The translations under genes and the position numbers were made by a program. DNA of 64,000 nucleotides from an uncultured Actinomycetes bacterium (GTDB taxonomy: Bacteria; Actinomycetota; Actinomycetes; Nanopelagicales; Nanopelagicaceae). Positions 45,924-55,473 of this stretch are shown here, one piece after another (within the stretch, counting starts at the first letter, position 1; each line of letters opens with the position of its first letter). Under the pieces are notes generated by a model that was given only the letters and a program-made list of their open reading frames with translations, had not been told where the DNA came from and did not search any database. The stretch spans positions 62,001 to 126,000 of the forward strand of contig CAIPAI010000029.1 of the NCBI GenBank assembly GCA_903863015.1, read 5' to 3'.

Positions 45924-46912
45924 GAGAGTGAACGTGCCAATTCCAGTGCAGCCGCGGCAATATCTTTAGACGACTCGAGATCTCTCATAATGAGTGGACG
46001 GGCAAGTACTCGGAGGCCATCGAGTGCGCAATCCTTATCTATGTCATCTACGAGCCACCCATGCAATAAACCGCCATGTGGGCGGGCGCCGTAATGTTGC
46101 GCCACTCCCCAAGCGCTGCTCTGCACATCGATGGACGCTAAGCACGCATCTGCCATTCCGCGTACAGGCGATCCACCCACGATGGGGGAGACTCCCACCA
46201 GGGGCGCTTGAGAGGCAAGTAGCGCGCGCTTTATCCCTGGGATAGCAAGGATGGTCCCGATAGAAACCACTGGGTTACTTGGTGGGAAGAGAATCACATC
46301 GGCATTCTTAATAGCGTCGATGACTCCAGGTGCGGGTTTGGCACTCTCTGCATTGATAGGGACGATGCGAAGTGCTGGAGTGCTTGCTCGGAACTTAATC
46401 CACCACTCTTGGAAGTGAATGAAACGACGACCGCCTTCATCTTCGATTTCAACATGAGTCTCTACGCGATCATCCGTCATTGGCAGGAGATTCACACCTG
46501 GATTCCAACGCGCACAGAGCGCTGCTGTTACCTGCGAGAGTGGATATCCAGCGTTACGCATTTGTGTGCGCACGATATGTGTTGCGATATCGCGATCGCC
46601 TAAACCAAACCATTGCGGTTGCACGCCATAACTTGCGAGTTCTTCTTTGACGACGAATGTTTCATCTCGCCGGCCCCATCCTTGTTCTTCATGAATGCCA
46701 TTTCCCAAGGTGTACATAACGGTGTCGAGATCAGGGGAAATCTGTAAGCCGAAGAGCTCGATATCGTCGCCGGTATTTCCAATCACCGTGATCTCTGCCT
46801 GAGGAGCGACAGCTTGGAGCCCACGGAGAAATCGGGCTCCGCCGATTCCACCCGCTAAAGCGACAATTTTGACCCCTGCCGTAGTGGTGGCACCCGCGGT
46901 TGTAGTGGTCAT
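45920..46912 (-). CDS. fbiA: Phosphoenolpyruvate/2-phospholactate transferase (FbiA/CofD)
   Basis: FbiA transfers the phosphoenolpyruvyl (or phospholactyl) group from the guanylylated donor to Fo in coenzyme F420 assembly. The 330-residue product shows ALAGGIGGARFLRGLQ near the N-terminus, GNTGDDIELFGLQISPDLDTVMYTL, and the FPPSNPVVSIGTIL loop. These are all typical of CofD. ATG 46912 is preferred; a TTG at 46924 adds four residues. It is followed by fbiB and diverges from whiB across a 166-bp region that carries the whiB promoter. Confidence 0.94.
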   Translation of the reverse strand: MTTTTAGATTTAGVKIVALAGGIGGARFLRGLQAVAPQAEITVIGNTGDDIELFGLQISPDLDTVMYTLGNGIHEEQGWGRRDETFVVKEELASYGVQPQWFGLGDRDIATHIVRTQMRNAGYPLSQVTAALCARWNPGVNLLPMTDDRVETHVEIEDEGGRRFIHFQEWWIKFRASTPALRIVPINAESAKPAPGVIDAIKNADVILFPPSNPVVSIGTILAIPGIKRALLASQAPLVGVSPIVGGSPVRGMADACLASIDVQSSAWGVAQHYGARPHGGLLHGWLVDDIDKDCALDGLRVLARPLIMRDLESSKDIAAAALELARSLS

Positions 46913-46990
46913 AAGGCAAGTCAATCACGGGAAACCCCCTCCTTCGCTCTAGAAATGTCCGGTTTAGCCCACTCTGAACCGCGCCTGGGG

Positions 46991-47019
46991 TTGACTTACC
47001 CCCATTACAAGCGTGTAAT
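46991..47019 (+). promoter_or_regulatory. Strong promoter of whiB with an inverted repeat over the -10
   Basis: TTGACT (46991-46996) and TGTAAT (47014-47019) are 17 bp apart. An inverted repeat ATTACA-AGCG-TGTAAT (47004-47019) overlaps the -10 exactly, and a further TTACA (47024-47028) pairs with TGTAA. A dimeric protein bound here would block the -10. The leader to the TTG start is about 50 bases. Confidence 0.62.
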
Positions 47020-47078
47020 TTACTTACATGCGGCGCGACATCGCGCTGGCGGCCTGGCCTGATTGAGAGGAGCTCACT

Positions 47079-47336
47079 TTGAGCGAGAGTTTTCCCTTGT
47101 CCGGCTCAGAAACCGAAGAGATGACCTGGCAGGAGCGCGCACTCTGCGCCCAGACCGATCCCGAGGCATTCTTCCCTGAAAAAGGCGGTTCTACGCGTGA
47201 AGCGAAGCGAGTATGCCTTTCATGTGATGTTCGCTCCGAATGTCTAGATTACGCTCTTGCTCACGATGAGCGATTTGGAATCTGGGGCGGTCTCTCCGAG
47301 CGCGAGCGACGCAGGCTTAAGCGCCGCGCCGTTTAA
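47079..47336 (+). CDS. WhiB-family transcriptional regulator (WhiB2/WhmD-like)
   Basis: A small iron-sulfur protein of 85 residues that works with the primary sigma factor. The four cluster Cys are Cys23, Cys46, Cys49 and Cys55; the turn GIWGG and the basic RERRRLKRR tail follow. WhiB2-type proteins control septation, and position next to fbiA matches whiB2 (Rv3260c next to Rv3261). The start is TTG 47079 with GAGAGGAG six bases upstream. The glycosyltransferase gene begins in another frame inside its last 71 bases. Confidence 0.93.
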   Translation: MSESFPLSGSETEEMTWQERALCAQTDPEAFFPEKGGSTREAKRVCLSCDVRSECLDYALAHDERFGIWGGLSERERRRLKRRAV

Positions 47337-50300
47337 TCAGGCGGTACACGCCCTTGTCGTTACCCACGATGGCGCGCGTTGGCTTCCTGAATTAATTACT
47401 TCACTCGCAGATCTCACTTACGCTCCGAAATCAATTCGGGCAATTGACACAGGTTCTCTCGATCGAAGCGTTGACCTGCTTCAAGATGCATCGATTCCTT
47501 TGCAACATGCAGATCGCGATTCGGGTTTTGGTGAAGCAGTTAATGTGGGTGTTGATTGGATTACTGAAGAGCTCGATACAGATCCCACGAAAACATGGAT
47601 CTGGTTATTACACGATGATTGCGCCCCACTTCCAGATGCTCTAGAGAAATTGGTTGCTGCATTAGCCGATGCGCCGAGCGTGGCTATGGCTGGTCCCAAA
47701 ATTCGAGGATGGCACGATCGAAGTCACTTACTCGAAGTGGGAGTTTCTATTGCTGGTAATGGCGCGCGCTGGACAGGTCTAGAACGCCGCGAGCGCGACC
47801 AAGGGCAACATGACGGTGTGCGAGATGTGTTGGCAGTGAGTTCTGCAGGTGCACTCATACGTCTTGATGTATGGCAAGAACTCTCTGGCTTTGACCCGCA
47901 CCTCACTTTATTTCGCGACGATATCGACTTTGGCTGGCGGGTAAATGTGGCTGGGCACCGCGTCATTGCAGTGCCAGACGCCGTGTTGCTCCATGCAGAG
48001 GCAGCCGCTACGGAGCGCAGAGAGATCGATGTCGAAGGTGCGACCTTGCAAAGACCGCACTTGCTTGATCGTCGACATGCAAATTACGTCTTGCTGGCCA
48101 ACTCTTCGAGGTGGCGATTGCCTCAGGTGCTCGCCCGACTCGTGGTTTCAACGTTGGTGCGCTCCATCGGTTACCTCTTTGCCAAGCTTCCGGGGTATGC
48201 CGGTGATGAAATAGCAGCGCTTGCCCTCTTCCTAGCTCGCCCCGACCTGATCCGCACAGCTCGTAAGGAACGCGCCAAGTCGAGATTGTTGCCCGCGAGC
48301 GCCGTTTCTTCGTACTTGGCTCCTGATGGATCGCAAATCCGATTAGCGTTTGAGTCTTTGCGCGAGTTGGTCTTCAAAGGTATTGCTCCGATGTCTAATC
48401 CATCTACATCTTTTTCGGACGCACGTTATGCAGTAACTGAAGATGATGAAGAAGTGGTGAAGAGCAACTCCTTCTTCTTAAGGGCAATCAAGATTCCTGC
48501 GGTGGCGCTCTTCTTGATTCTTGCGCTGGTTAATCTCCTTGCTTTTAGGGGTAAGTGGGGCAATCTTTCAGGTGGTGCGCTCTTGCCTGCTCCCGCTAGT
48601 GGGGGAGATCTGATCAGCACTTATTTGGATTCTTGGCATCCTGTTGGAATTGGCAGTTCCACGTCCGCCCCGCCATGGATGCTGGTTCTTGGTTTCTTTT
48701 CGGTAATCACGTTTGCCAATCTGCATGTCCTCGTCTCACTCATCTTCTTTTTGGCGATGCCCATCACTGGGCTCACGATGCATCGTGCCTTGGGTAGTCA
48801 TGTTCAAGATCGTGGAATTCGAATCGCGGGATCGGTCATCTATTCATTCTCACCCGTCCTACTCATCGCCATGGCAGATGGAGAGCTCACCTTGATCCTG
48901 GCGGCCATGTTGCTGCCGTGGGCAATCGGAATGTGGTGGCGCGGTGCCACCTCAATTCTTAACGCTGATAGTTTTTCTCAGGCAAAACTATGGCGTTCGC
49001 TCTTCGTTGCGGTACTTATGATCGCGCTTCTTCCACAGCTCATCGTTGCCTATGTATGCGCCTCGGCTGCATTGCTTTATAGAGTGCGCTCACAAGGAAT
49101 AAAGCGAGTAGGAATTCTCGTTGCCCTTTTTGTATTCACGCCGTTTCTTACCCTCTTTCCCTGGTCACTCAGCGCCGTACTTCACCCCACTCTGTGGCTG
49201 CGCTCCTTCGGGCTCGGCCCCACTAGCGGTAACGCCTGGCATTTGGCGTTCTTTAATCCTGGGGGATTTCATTCGCCTCCGTTTTGGATGGGTGCACCCT
49301 TACTCCTTGGTGTCTTATTGATTTCCATACGTAGCGGCCGTGCCCGGATTCGAATATTCGCCTCCCTCAGCATTTTTGTTCTCACTATTTCGATCTGCCT
49401 ATCAGCACTCACTCTTACGCCCTACGGTTCGCCCACTCCCGCACGTGTGTGGAGCGGCCCTGGGGTGCTCTTAGCTACAGCACTGGCAATCTATGCGCTG
49501 GCTCTGGTCTCTGATGGTTTAAGTGAGCGACTTCGTAATTCTCCGCTCTCTCGACAACATGTGGAATCCCTTGTCACTACGGTCGCGCTATTAATCAGCA
49601 TTGCCACTGGAGTGGGGTGGCAAGTTCTCACTCCTTCGCCGCTTCAATCAGATAGCGAGCAGATTCTCCCCGCCTTTGTCGAAGCATCATTGCAGTCGAC
49701 CGATCGTTCACGAGTCTTGGTCATGCGGGTCAATTCCGCGGGGGCTAGGTATTCGGTGGTGCGCGAAAGTACCTCAGTTCTTGGAGATCCAGAAGTAAGT
49801 GGACTCATGCCTGACTTGTTAGATAAGACGCTTGCTGAACTCGTATCGGGTGGATCAAATAGCACAAGTCGCGTCCTTGGACAGTTCGCCATTAGATATG
49901 TATTCGTAGCTTCCCCAGCTCCAGTTGCACTTTCACGAGTCTTAGATGGCGTGGGCGGATTGCGTCGAGTCTCGGCAACGGAGCAAGGTTCTCTTTGGAA
50001 AGTCACGAACCCATCAGGTCGCTTAGTCTTCTTGGGCGACGGGGCAGAGGGCGCCGTCGTTCTCCCTTCAAGTCGTGTTTCCGCTCAAGTTGCTCTTCCG
50101 GGAAAAGGAAAACTTTCACTCAGCGAGAAGGTTGACTCAAAGTGGAGCCTCTTGCTGGATGGAGAGATTCTCAAGCCGGAGAAGTCAGATAATTGGAGTC
50201 CGTCTTATCAGATCAACCATGCCGGAGAGCTACGGCTTGTTCATGACAGTTCTTTTCGTAGATTGGCTCTCGGGTTGGAATTTCTGACTCTTATTGGTCT

Positions 50301-50364
50301 GCTCATCATGTGCCTACCTGGTGGTCGACGCTGGATTGATCGACCTGATGAAGAGGTCTCATGA
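47266..50364 (+). CDS. Large glycosyltransferase: GT2 domain fused to a multi-span membrane protein
   Basis: A 1032-residue protein. Residues about 25-280 form a GT2 (GT-A fold) domain with VVTHDGARWLPELITSL, a DxD-like LHDDCAP and LFRDDIDFGWR. From about 390 to 760 lie roughly ten hydrophobic segments. The last 250 residues are an extracytoplasmic domain with one final span. Such fusions next to DUF5719 and whiB are conserved in actinobacteria and thought to build a cell-surface glycan; acceptor unknown. The first usable start is ATG 47266 within whiB. The stop overlaps the DUF5719 start (ATGA). Confidence 0.87.
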   Translation: MSDLESGAVSPSASDAGLSAAPFNQAVHALVVTHDGARWLPELITSLADLTYAPKSIRAIDTGSLDRSVDLLQDASIPLQHADRDSGFGEAVNVGVDWITEELDTDPTKTWIWLLHDDCAPLPDALEKLVAALADAPSVAMAGPKIRGWHDRSHLLEVGVSIAGNGARWTGLERRERDQGQHDGVRDVLAVSSAGALIRLDVWQELSGFDPHLTLFRDDIDFGWRVNVAGHRVIAVPDAVLLHAEAAATERREIDVEGATLQRPHLLDRRHANYVLLANSSRWRLPQVLARLVVSTLVRSIGYLFAKLPGYAGDEIAALALFLARPDLIRTARKERAKSRLLPASAVSSYLAPDGSQIRLAFESLRELVFKGIAPMSNPSTSFSDARYAVTEDDEEVVKSNSFFLRAIKIPAVALFLILALVNLLAFRGKWGNLSGGALLPAPASGGDLISTYLDSWHPVGIGSSTSAPPWMLVLGFFSVITFANLHVLVSLIFFLAMPITGLTMHRALGSHVQDRGIRIAGSVIYSFSPVLLIAMADGELTLILAAMLLPWAIGMWWRGATSILNADSFSQAKLWRSLFVAVLMIALLPQLIVAYVCASAALLYRVRSQGIKRVGILVALFVFTPFLTLFPWSLSAVLHPTLWLRSFGLGPTSGNAWHLAFFNPGGFHSPPFWMGAPLLLGVLLISIRSGRARIRIFASLSIFVLTISICLSALTLTPYGSPTPARVWSGPGVLLATALAIYALALVSDGLSERLRNSPLSRQHVESLVTTVALLISIATGVGWQVLTPSPLQSDSEQILPAFVEASLQSTDRSRVLVMRVNSAGARYSVVRESTSVLGDPEVSGLMPDLLDKTLAELVSGGSNSTSRVLGQFAIRYVFVASPAPVALSRVLDGVGGLRRVSATEQGSLWKVTNPSGRLVFLGDGAEGAVVLPSSRVSAQVALPGKGKLSLSEKVDSKWSLLLDGEILKPEKSDNWSPSYQINHAGELRLVHDSSFRRLALGLEFLTLIGLLIMCLPGGRRWIDRPDEEVS

Positions 50365-51728
50365 AAAAGTATCTCTTCATTGCTCTCCTTGCTATTGCGA
50401 CTCTCATTATTTCGCTTCTGCCGCATGCGAGCGTTGAGGGTGAGTTGCAGAGTTTGCGCTTCTCGCCAGAGATTTGTCCAGCGAGTAAGAACAGCACACA
50501 AATAGTGGTTGCGGGCGCCTCAAGTCGGGTGCAAATATTCCGCGGCAAGAAATCTAAGTTGAGTAGCGTTAAGAAATCTTTCACAATCTTGACGCCGATG
50601 CCAAGTGACTGGATGGAAATCTCTGAGAGTGCTGGGGCTCCGGTCTTGGTAGATCGGAGTGCTGGGCTCTCGCTCCTCGCCTGTCCTGGAATTGCCGAGC
50701 CTGCCTGGTTTGTAGGTGGTTCAAGCGATGTTTCGAGTCAAGACCAACTTGTCTTGGCAAACGACGGTGCAAGTGCCGCCACCTTATTGGTGAAGATGTG
50801 GAGCAATCAGGATCGCACAGTAGAGCAATCCCTTACGGTGCCTGCACGCACTTCCAAGAATTTACGCCTAGATACTCTGGCTCCTGGTGTGAAATCAATG
50901 GTGCTCTACATCGAGCCGCAAGTGGGACGAGTTTCCATTGCCCTTCAATCCAAGAAGCAGACCGGATTGAAGTCTGCAGGTGCGGATTACATTGCGGCGA
51001 GTGCGCCACCTTCGCTGGATCAACTTATTCCAGTGGTGCTCGGAGTTAAGAAGATTGTTGCAGCAAAGCCCGCAACTACTCTGAAGAAGAAAAAGGGCGC
51101 AAAGAAAACTGCCGCCCCCACAGCTCTCTCATCAATTCGTACATTAAGAGTCTTGGCCCCAGGGGAGAGCGGTGCGACGTTTAGCGCCACCTTGCTCGCC
51201 AGTGATGGTTCATATATTCCTGTCGGTTTGGATGGGGTTTCACTTGAGCCGGGAACCGTTCGCGATTTCACTTTTACGACCAGCGTTCCCGTCACGCTCT
51301 CTGCCCTTCGCATTACCTCGGATGTGCCGATCGTGGCCAGTGTTAACAATGACGATGCCGATTACGCCTGGTCTCCGGCGGTGACTGGGATGGAGAAGGA
51401 GAGTTCGGTTCTCATGCCACCGAAAGCACTCCTGGCGATGGTTGCATCGAGCGGCCCGACAGTGGCTATTCTCACGGTGGGGTCAAAGAGCGCGACATCC
51501 CTTTCCGTTTCATCCGAGAAATTGACGTCCTGGGTAAATGAATCTAAGAACTGGGCTCTAGTACATATCAGCAGCAATGGCACAGTGCATGGCTCAATCG
51601 TGCTTATCGATTCTTCGGGCATCGCTGTCTTACCGATTCGTAATCGCGTGCGGGTGGGTAGCGGCTCATTGCCAATAAGCGATCTATCTGTCACTCGAGG
51701 TGGCGCGTCATTGCCCACTTCTGGGTAA
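50361..51728 (+). CDS. DUF5719 family secreted/anchored protein
   Basis: A 455-residue protein with an N-terminal hydrophobic signal or anchor (about residues 4-20) and an otherwise extracytoplasmic, beta-rich sequence with many Ser, Thr and Val. A Lys-rich linker (LKKKKGAKKT) lies near residue 240. Members follow the large GT2 protein in actinobacteria and presumably act with it at the membrane surface. No catalytic motif is recognisable. The start ATG 50361 overlaps the upstream stop. DUF3499 follows after 22 bases. Confidence 0.83.
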   Translation: MKKYLFIALLAIATLIISLLPHASVEGELQSLRFSPEICPASKNSTQIVVAGASSRVQIFRGKKSKLSSVKKSFTILTPMPSDWMEISESAGAPVLVDRSAGLSLLACPGIAEPAWFVGGSSDVSSQDQLVLANDGASAATLLVKMWSNQDRTVEQSLTVPARTSKNLRLDTLAPGVKSMVLYIEPQVGRVSIALQSKKQTGLKSAGADYIAASAPPSLDQLIPVVLGVKKIVAAKPATTLKKKKGAKKTAAPTALSSIRTLRVLAPGESGATFSATLLASDGSYIPVGLDGVSLEPGTVRDFTFTTSVPVTLSALRITSDVPIVASVNNDDADYAWSPAVTGMEKESSVLMPPKALLAMVASSGPTVAILTVGSKSATSLSVSSEKLTSWVNESKNWALVHISSNGTVHGSIVLIDSSGIAVLPIRNRVRVGSGSLPISDLSVTRGGASLPTSG

Positions 51729-51737
51729 GAGTCGCGA

Positions 51738-51743
51738 TAACTT
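51738..51743 (+). promoter_or_regulatory. -10-like element of a possible leaderless promoter for the DUF3499 gene
   Basis: TAACTT is followed by seven bases and ATG 51751. Weak match, but the spacing is that seen at other starts of this window. Confidence 0.28.
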
Positions 51744-51750
51744 GCTCATC

Positions 51751-52104
51751 ATGGCTGGAAGAAAATGTTCAAAGACCGGGTGCGACGGCAGCGCCGTGGC
51801 CACTTTGACATATATCTACGCCGATTCCATGGCAGTGCTCGGGCCCTTAGCTACGTACGCCGAGCCGCACGCTTATGACCTCTGCGCGCTGCACGGCGAT
51901 CGCCTCACCGCTCCTCGTGGTTGGGAAGTAGTGCGTCTTGAAGAGAACCATGCAACGCCCGAACCAAGTGATGACGACCTACTTGCCATCGCAAATGCGG
52001 TTCGTGAAGCAGCCAGGCCCATGCACCAAGAGACGGCACCTGCAGCGCAGATGCCCGAGGTCGGGCGCCGCGGCCATTTACGTGTGCTGCCCACTGATCG
52101 ATAG
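51751..52104 (+). CDS. DUF3499 domain-containing protein
   Basis: A 117-residue protein with the DUF3499 start MAGRKCSKTGCDGSAVATLTYIY, whose Cys pair resembles a zinc ribbon, and a second half site with YDLCALHGDRL. The C-terminal 40 residues are probably disordered. The same gene (Rv3258c) lies between the whiB2/F420 genes and phosphomannomutase in M. tuberculosis. Function unknown. ATG 51751 is chosen; an upstream ATG at 51700 would lie inside DUF5719. Confidence 0.88.
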   Translation: MAGRKCSKTGCDGSAVATLTYIYADSMAVLGPLATYAEPHAYDLCALHGDRLTAPRGWEVVRLEENHATPEPSDDDLLAIANAVREAARPMHQETAPAAQMPEVGRRGHLRVLPTDR

Positions 52105-52158
52105 TTCACCCAAACGCTCGCTGGAGATTCACCGAGCCGAGCTACTTACAGATCCCAG

Positions 52159-52164
52159 TACTCT
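52159..52164 (+). promoter_or_regulatory. -10 element of a probable leaderless promoter for phosphomannomutase
   Basis: TACTCT lies six bases upstream of ATG 52171, identical in hexamer and spacing to the ispH start. Confidence 0.42.
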
Positions 52165-52170
52165 TCTTCT

Positions 52171-53547
52171 ATGCACTCATGGGGTTTCGAGCCAGCTGCG
52201 CTCGATCAGGTAATCAAGGCCTATGACGTTCGCGGGTTAGTCGGAACTCAACTTACCGAGAACCTTGCTTATGCAGTGGGAACGGCTTTTGCGCTCTTCG
52301 TTTCAGATGCGAAATCGATAGTTATCGGCGAAGATATGCGTCCCTCATCGCCGTCATTAGCTTCCGCCTTCGCCGACGGCGTAATGGATCAAGGAATCGA
52401 TGTGGTGCGCATCGGCCTTGCCTCCACGGACCAGCTTTACTTCGCATCGGGTTTTCTTAATGTTCCTGGCGCCATGTTTACTGCAAGTCATAACCCGGCC
52501 GCTTACAACGGCATCAAACTCTGTCGTGCGGGCGCAGCTCCCGTAGGTAAGGAGAGCGGGCTTGCGCAGATCCGTGACGAGATTTTGGGGCCTAGGCCAC
52601 CGCTTGCGAATAAGCGGGGAAGCGCTCGTCACCAAGACTTACTCACGGAATATGCCCGCCATTTACTTTCGTTGGTTGATCTCTCGCAGATGCGCCCACT
52701 CAAAATCGCGGTCGATGCCGGAAACGGCATGGGCGGACATACGGTTCCCACCGTTTTCGCCTCACTTCCGATCTCGCTGACACCACTCTTCTTCGAACTA
52801 GATGGCTCATTTCCAAATCATGAAGCAAATCCCATTGAGCCGGCGAATATGCGAGATCTTCGAAGTGCTGTGATCAAAGCCGGTGCCGATATCGGTCTCG
52901 CATTTGATGGCGATGCAGATCGCTGCTTCATTGTTGATGAGCGGGGCGAGATCGTCTCACCTTCAACTCTGACTGCATTAATCGCTGCACGTGAGCTAGA
53001 AAGAAAACCTGGATCTACCATCATCCACAATTTGATCACTTCGCGTTCGGTCAAAGAAGTAGTAGAAGAGTTAGGTGGCCGGGCTGTACGAAGTCGAGTT
53101 GGCCACTCCTATATCAAGGCGCAGATGGCGCAAGAAGGTGCGCTCTTTGGCGGTGAACACTCGGGGCACTTCTACTTTGCAGATTTCTGGAACGCGGACT
53201 CGGGGATGCTGGCGGCCCTGCATGCCATTAGTGCTCTAGGAAATGCTCCTGAGGGAACGAAACTTTCAGATGTGCTTCGTCCGTACGATCGATATATAGC
53301 AAGCGGCGAGATCAATTCCACCGTAAAAGATAGTGCGTCTAAAATGAATGAGATCGAAAAGATTTATGCGTCGAGGGAAGGGATTTCCGTCGATCATTTA
53401 GATGGCATCACCATTTCGGCAGCTCAATGGTGGTTCAATGTGCGAGCGTCGAACACCGAACCGCTCCTTCGCCTAAACGTTGAGGCAAAAGATATAGTGA
53501 CCATGGAGCAAGTGCGCGACGATGTTTTAGGAGTGATTCGATCATGA
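52171..53547 (+). CDS. Phosphomannomutase (phosphohexomutase family)
   Basis: Interconverts mannose-6-phosphate and mannose-1-phosphate. The 458-residue alpha-D-phosphohexomutase has YDVRG near the start, the phosphoserine loop TASHNPAAYNGIK (near residue 108), the metal loop DGDADRC, the sugar-binding GGEHSGH and the phosphate-binding RASNTEPLLRL. It is the orthologue by position of ManB/PmmA (Rv3257c). With the guanylyltransferase at 43655 it feeds GDP-mannose synthesis. Its stop overlaps the start of the Trm112-like gene. Confidence 0.93.
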   Translation: MHSWGFEPAALDQVIKAYDVRGLVGTQLTENLAYAVGTAFALFVSDAKSIVIGEDMRPSSPSLASAFADGVMDQGIDVVRIGLASTDQLYFASGFLNVPGAMFTASHNPAAYNGIKLCRAGAAPVGKESGLAQIRDEILGPRPPLANKRGSARHQDLLTEYARHLLSLVDLSQMRPLKIAVDAGNGMGGHTVPTVFASLPISLTPLFFELDGSFPNHEANPIEPANMRDLRSAVIKAGADIGLAFDGDADRCFIVDERGEIVSPSTLTALIAARELERKPGSTIIHNLITSRSVKEVVEELGGRAVRSRVGHSYIKAQMAQEGALFGGEHSGHFYFADFWNADSGMLAALHAISALGNAPEGTKLSDVLRPYDRYIASGEINSTVKDSASKMNEIEKIYASREGISVDHLDGITISAAQWWFNVRASNTEPLLRLNVEAKDIVTMEQVRDDVLGVIRS

Positions 53548-53708
53548 GTGTTGATCAACGACTACTTGATGTTCTGGTCTGCCCTGCTTGTCATGGATCA
53601 CTTACATTTTTGAACGATGAACTGCTTTGCGATAAGTGTCCGCTGGTTTACGAAGTTCGCGGTGGCATCCCCATCATGCTCGTGGAGAGCGCTCGTCGCC
53701 GCTCGTAG
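53544..53708 (+). CDS. Trm112-like zinc-ribbon protein (54 aa)
   Basis: ATG 53544 overlaps the phosphomannomutase stop (ATGA) and the 54-residue frame ends at TAG 53706-53708. Four Cys form a zinc ribbon: CPAC (13, 16) and CDKC (29, 32), followed by PLVYEVRGGIPIMLVESAR, the classical UPF0434/Trm112-like ending. Such genes follow phosphomannomutase in actinobacteria. Its role in bacteria is unknown; in eukaryotes Trm112 activates methyltransferases. The last 35 bases overlap the MerR-like gene on the other strand. Confidence 0.85.
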   Translation: MSVDQRLLDVLVCPACHGSLTFLNDELLCDKCPLVYEVRGGIPIMLVESARRRS

Positions 53709-54039
53709 AAACGCGGCGTGTGCGCAGAAGTTGAAGCGCCTTCTCTTGTTCAAAATCTAGGGCCGCCAGGGCATCACCTCGTCCGTACATCTCGCCGATA
53801 TGGCGAATCTGTTCCGATAATCGTTTAGTAGTGAGTGCGCGCAACGCGAAGGCAATCTCATCTGGCGAGGCGTTGTACTCACTCTCCACCTGCCTAATGA
53901 GGGTGAGGGCTACTTCGTCGTGGTGCGTAAAGGGGCGGTGGCGCCGGTGGGCGGTGCGCAAGAGACCAATGCGAGCCCGATATCGCACCATCCGAGGGGT
54001 GATCCCCACGCGGGCGGCGAGCTCTTCAGCGCTATACAT
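53674..54039 (-). CDS. MerR-like helix-turn-helix regulator, divergent from ahcY
   Basis: A 121-residue protein. The N-terminus is a MerR-type winged helix (MYSAEELAARVGITPRMVRYRARIGLLR, then a HHDEVALTLIRQV helix). The rest looks helical (ALRALTTKRLSEQIRHIGEMY) and has no Cys, so no metal-sensing pocket of the classical type. ATG 54039 is supported by a promoter: TCGACA (54075-54070), 18 bp, CATAAT (54051-54046), six bases, ATG. The longer open frame to 54456 runs into ahcY and is not credible. A palindrome in the promoter suggests autoregulation and control of ahcY. Confidence 0.78.
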   Translation of the reverse strand: MYSAEELAARVGITPRMVRYRARIGLLRTAHRRHRPFTHHDEVALTLIRQVESEYNASPDEIAFALRALTTKRLSEQIRHIGEMYGRGDALAALDFEQEKALQLLRTRRVSTSGDERSPRA

Positions 54040-54045
54040 CCCGTA

Positions 54046-54075
54046 ATTATGACAAAGAATTGTCATAAATGTCGA
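54046..54075 (-). promoter_or_regulatory. Promoter and palindromic operator between the MerR-like gene and ahcY
   Basis: A perfect inverted repeat TTATGACA-AAGAAT-TGTCATAA occupies 54047-54068. On the minus strand TCGACA (54075-54070) and CATAAT (54051-54046) are 18 bp apart and CATAAT ends six bases before the MerR-like ATG. The palindrome fills the spacer and most of the -10. It lies 84 bases upstream of the ahcY start. Confidence 0.62.
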
Positions 54076-54112
54076 GAATCCACTCTTTATGCGTGAAGAT
54101 GAGGTGAGATAA

Positions 54113-55420
<1,308 letters not shown>

Positions 55421-55473
55421 TCCACAGCTGTAAATCGACGCTAGAAGGTCGGTGATAAGTGCGAGTCAATTGA

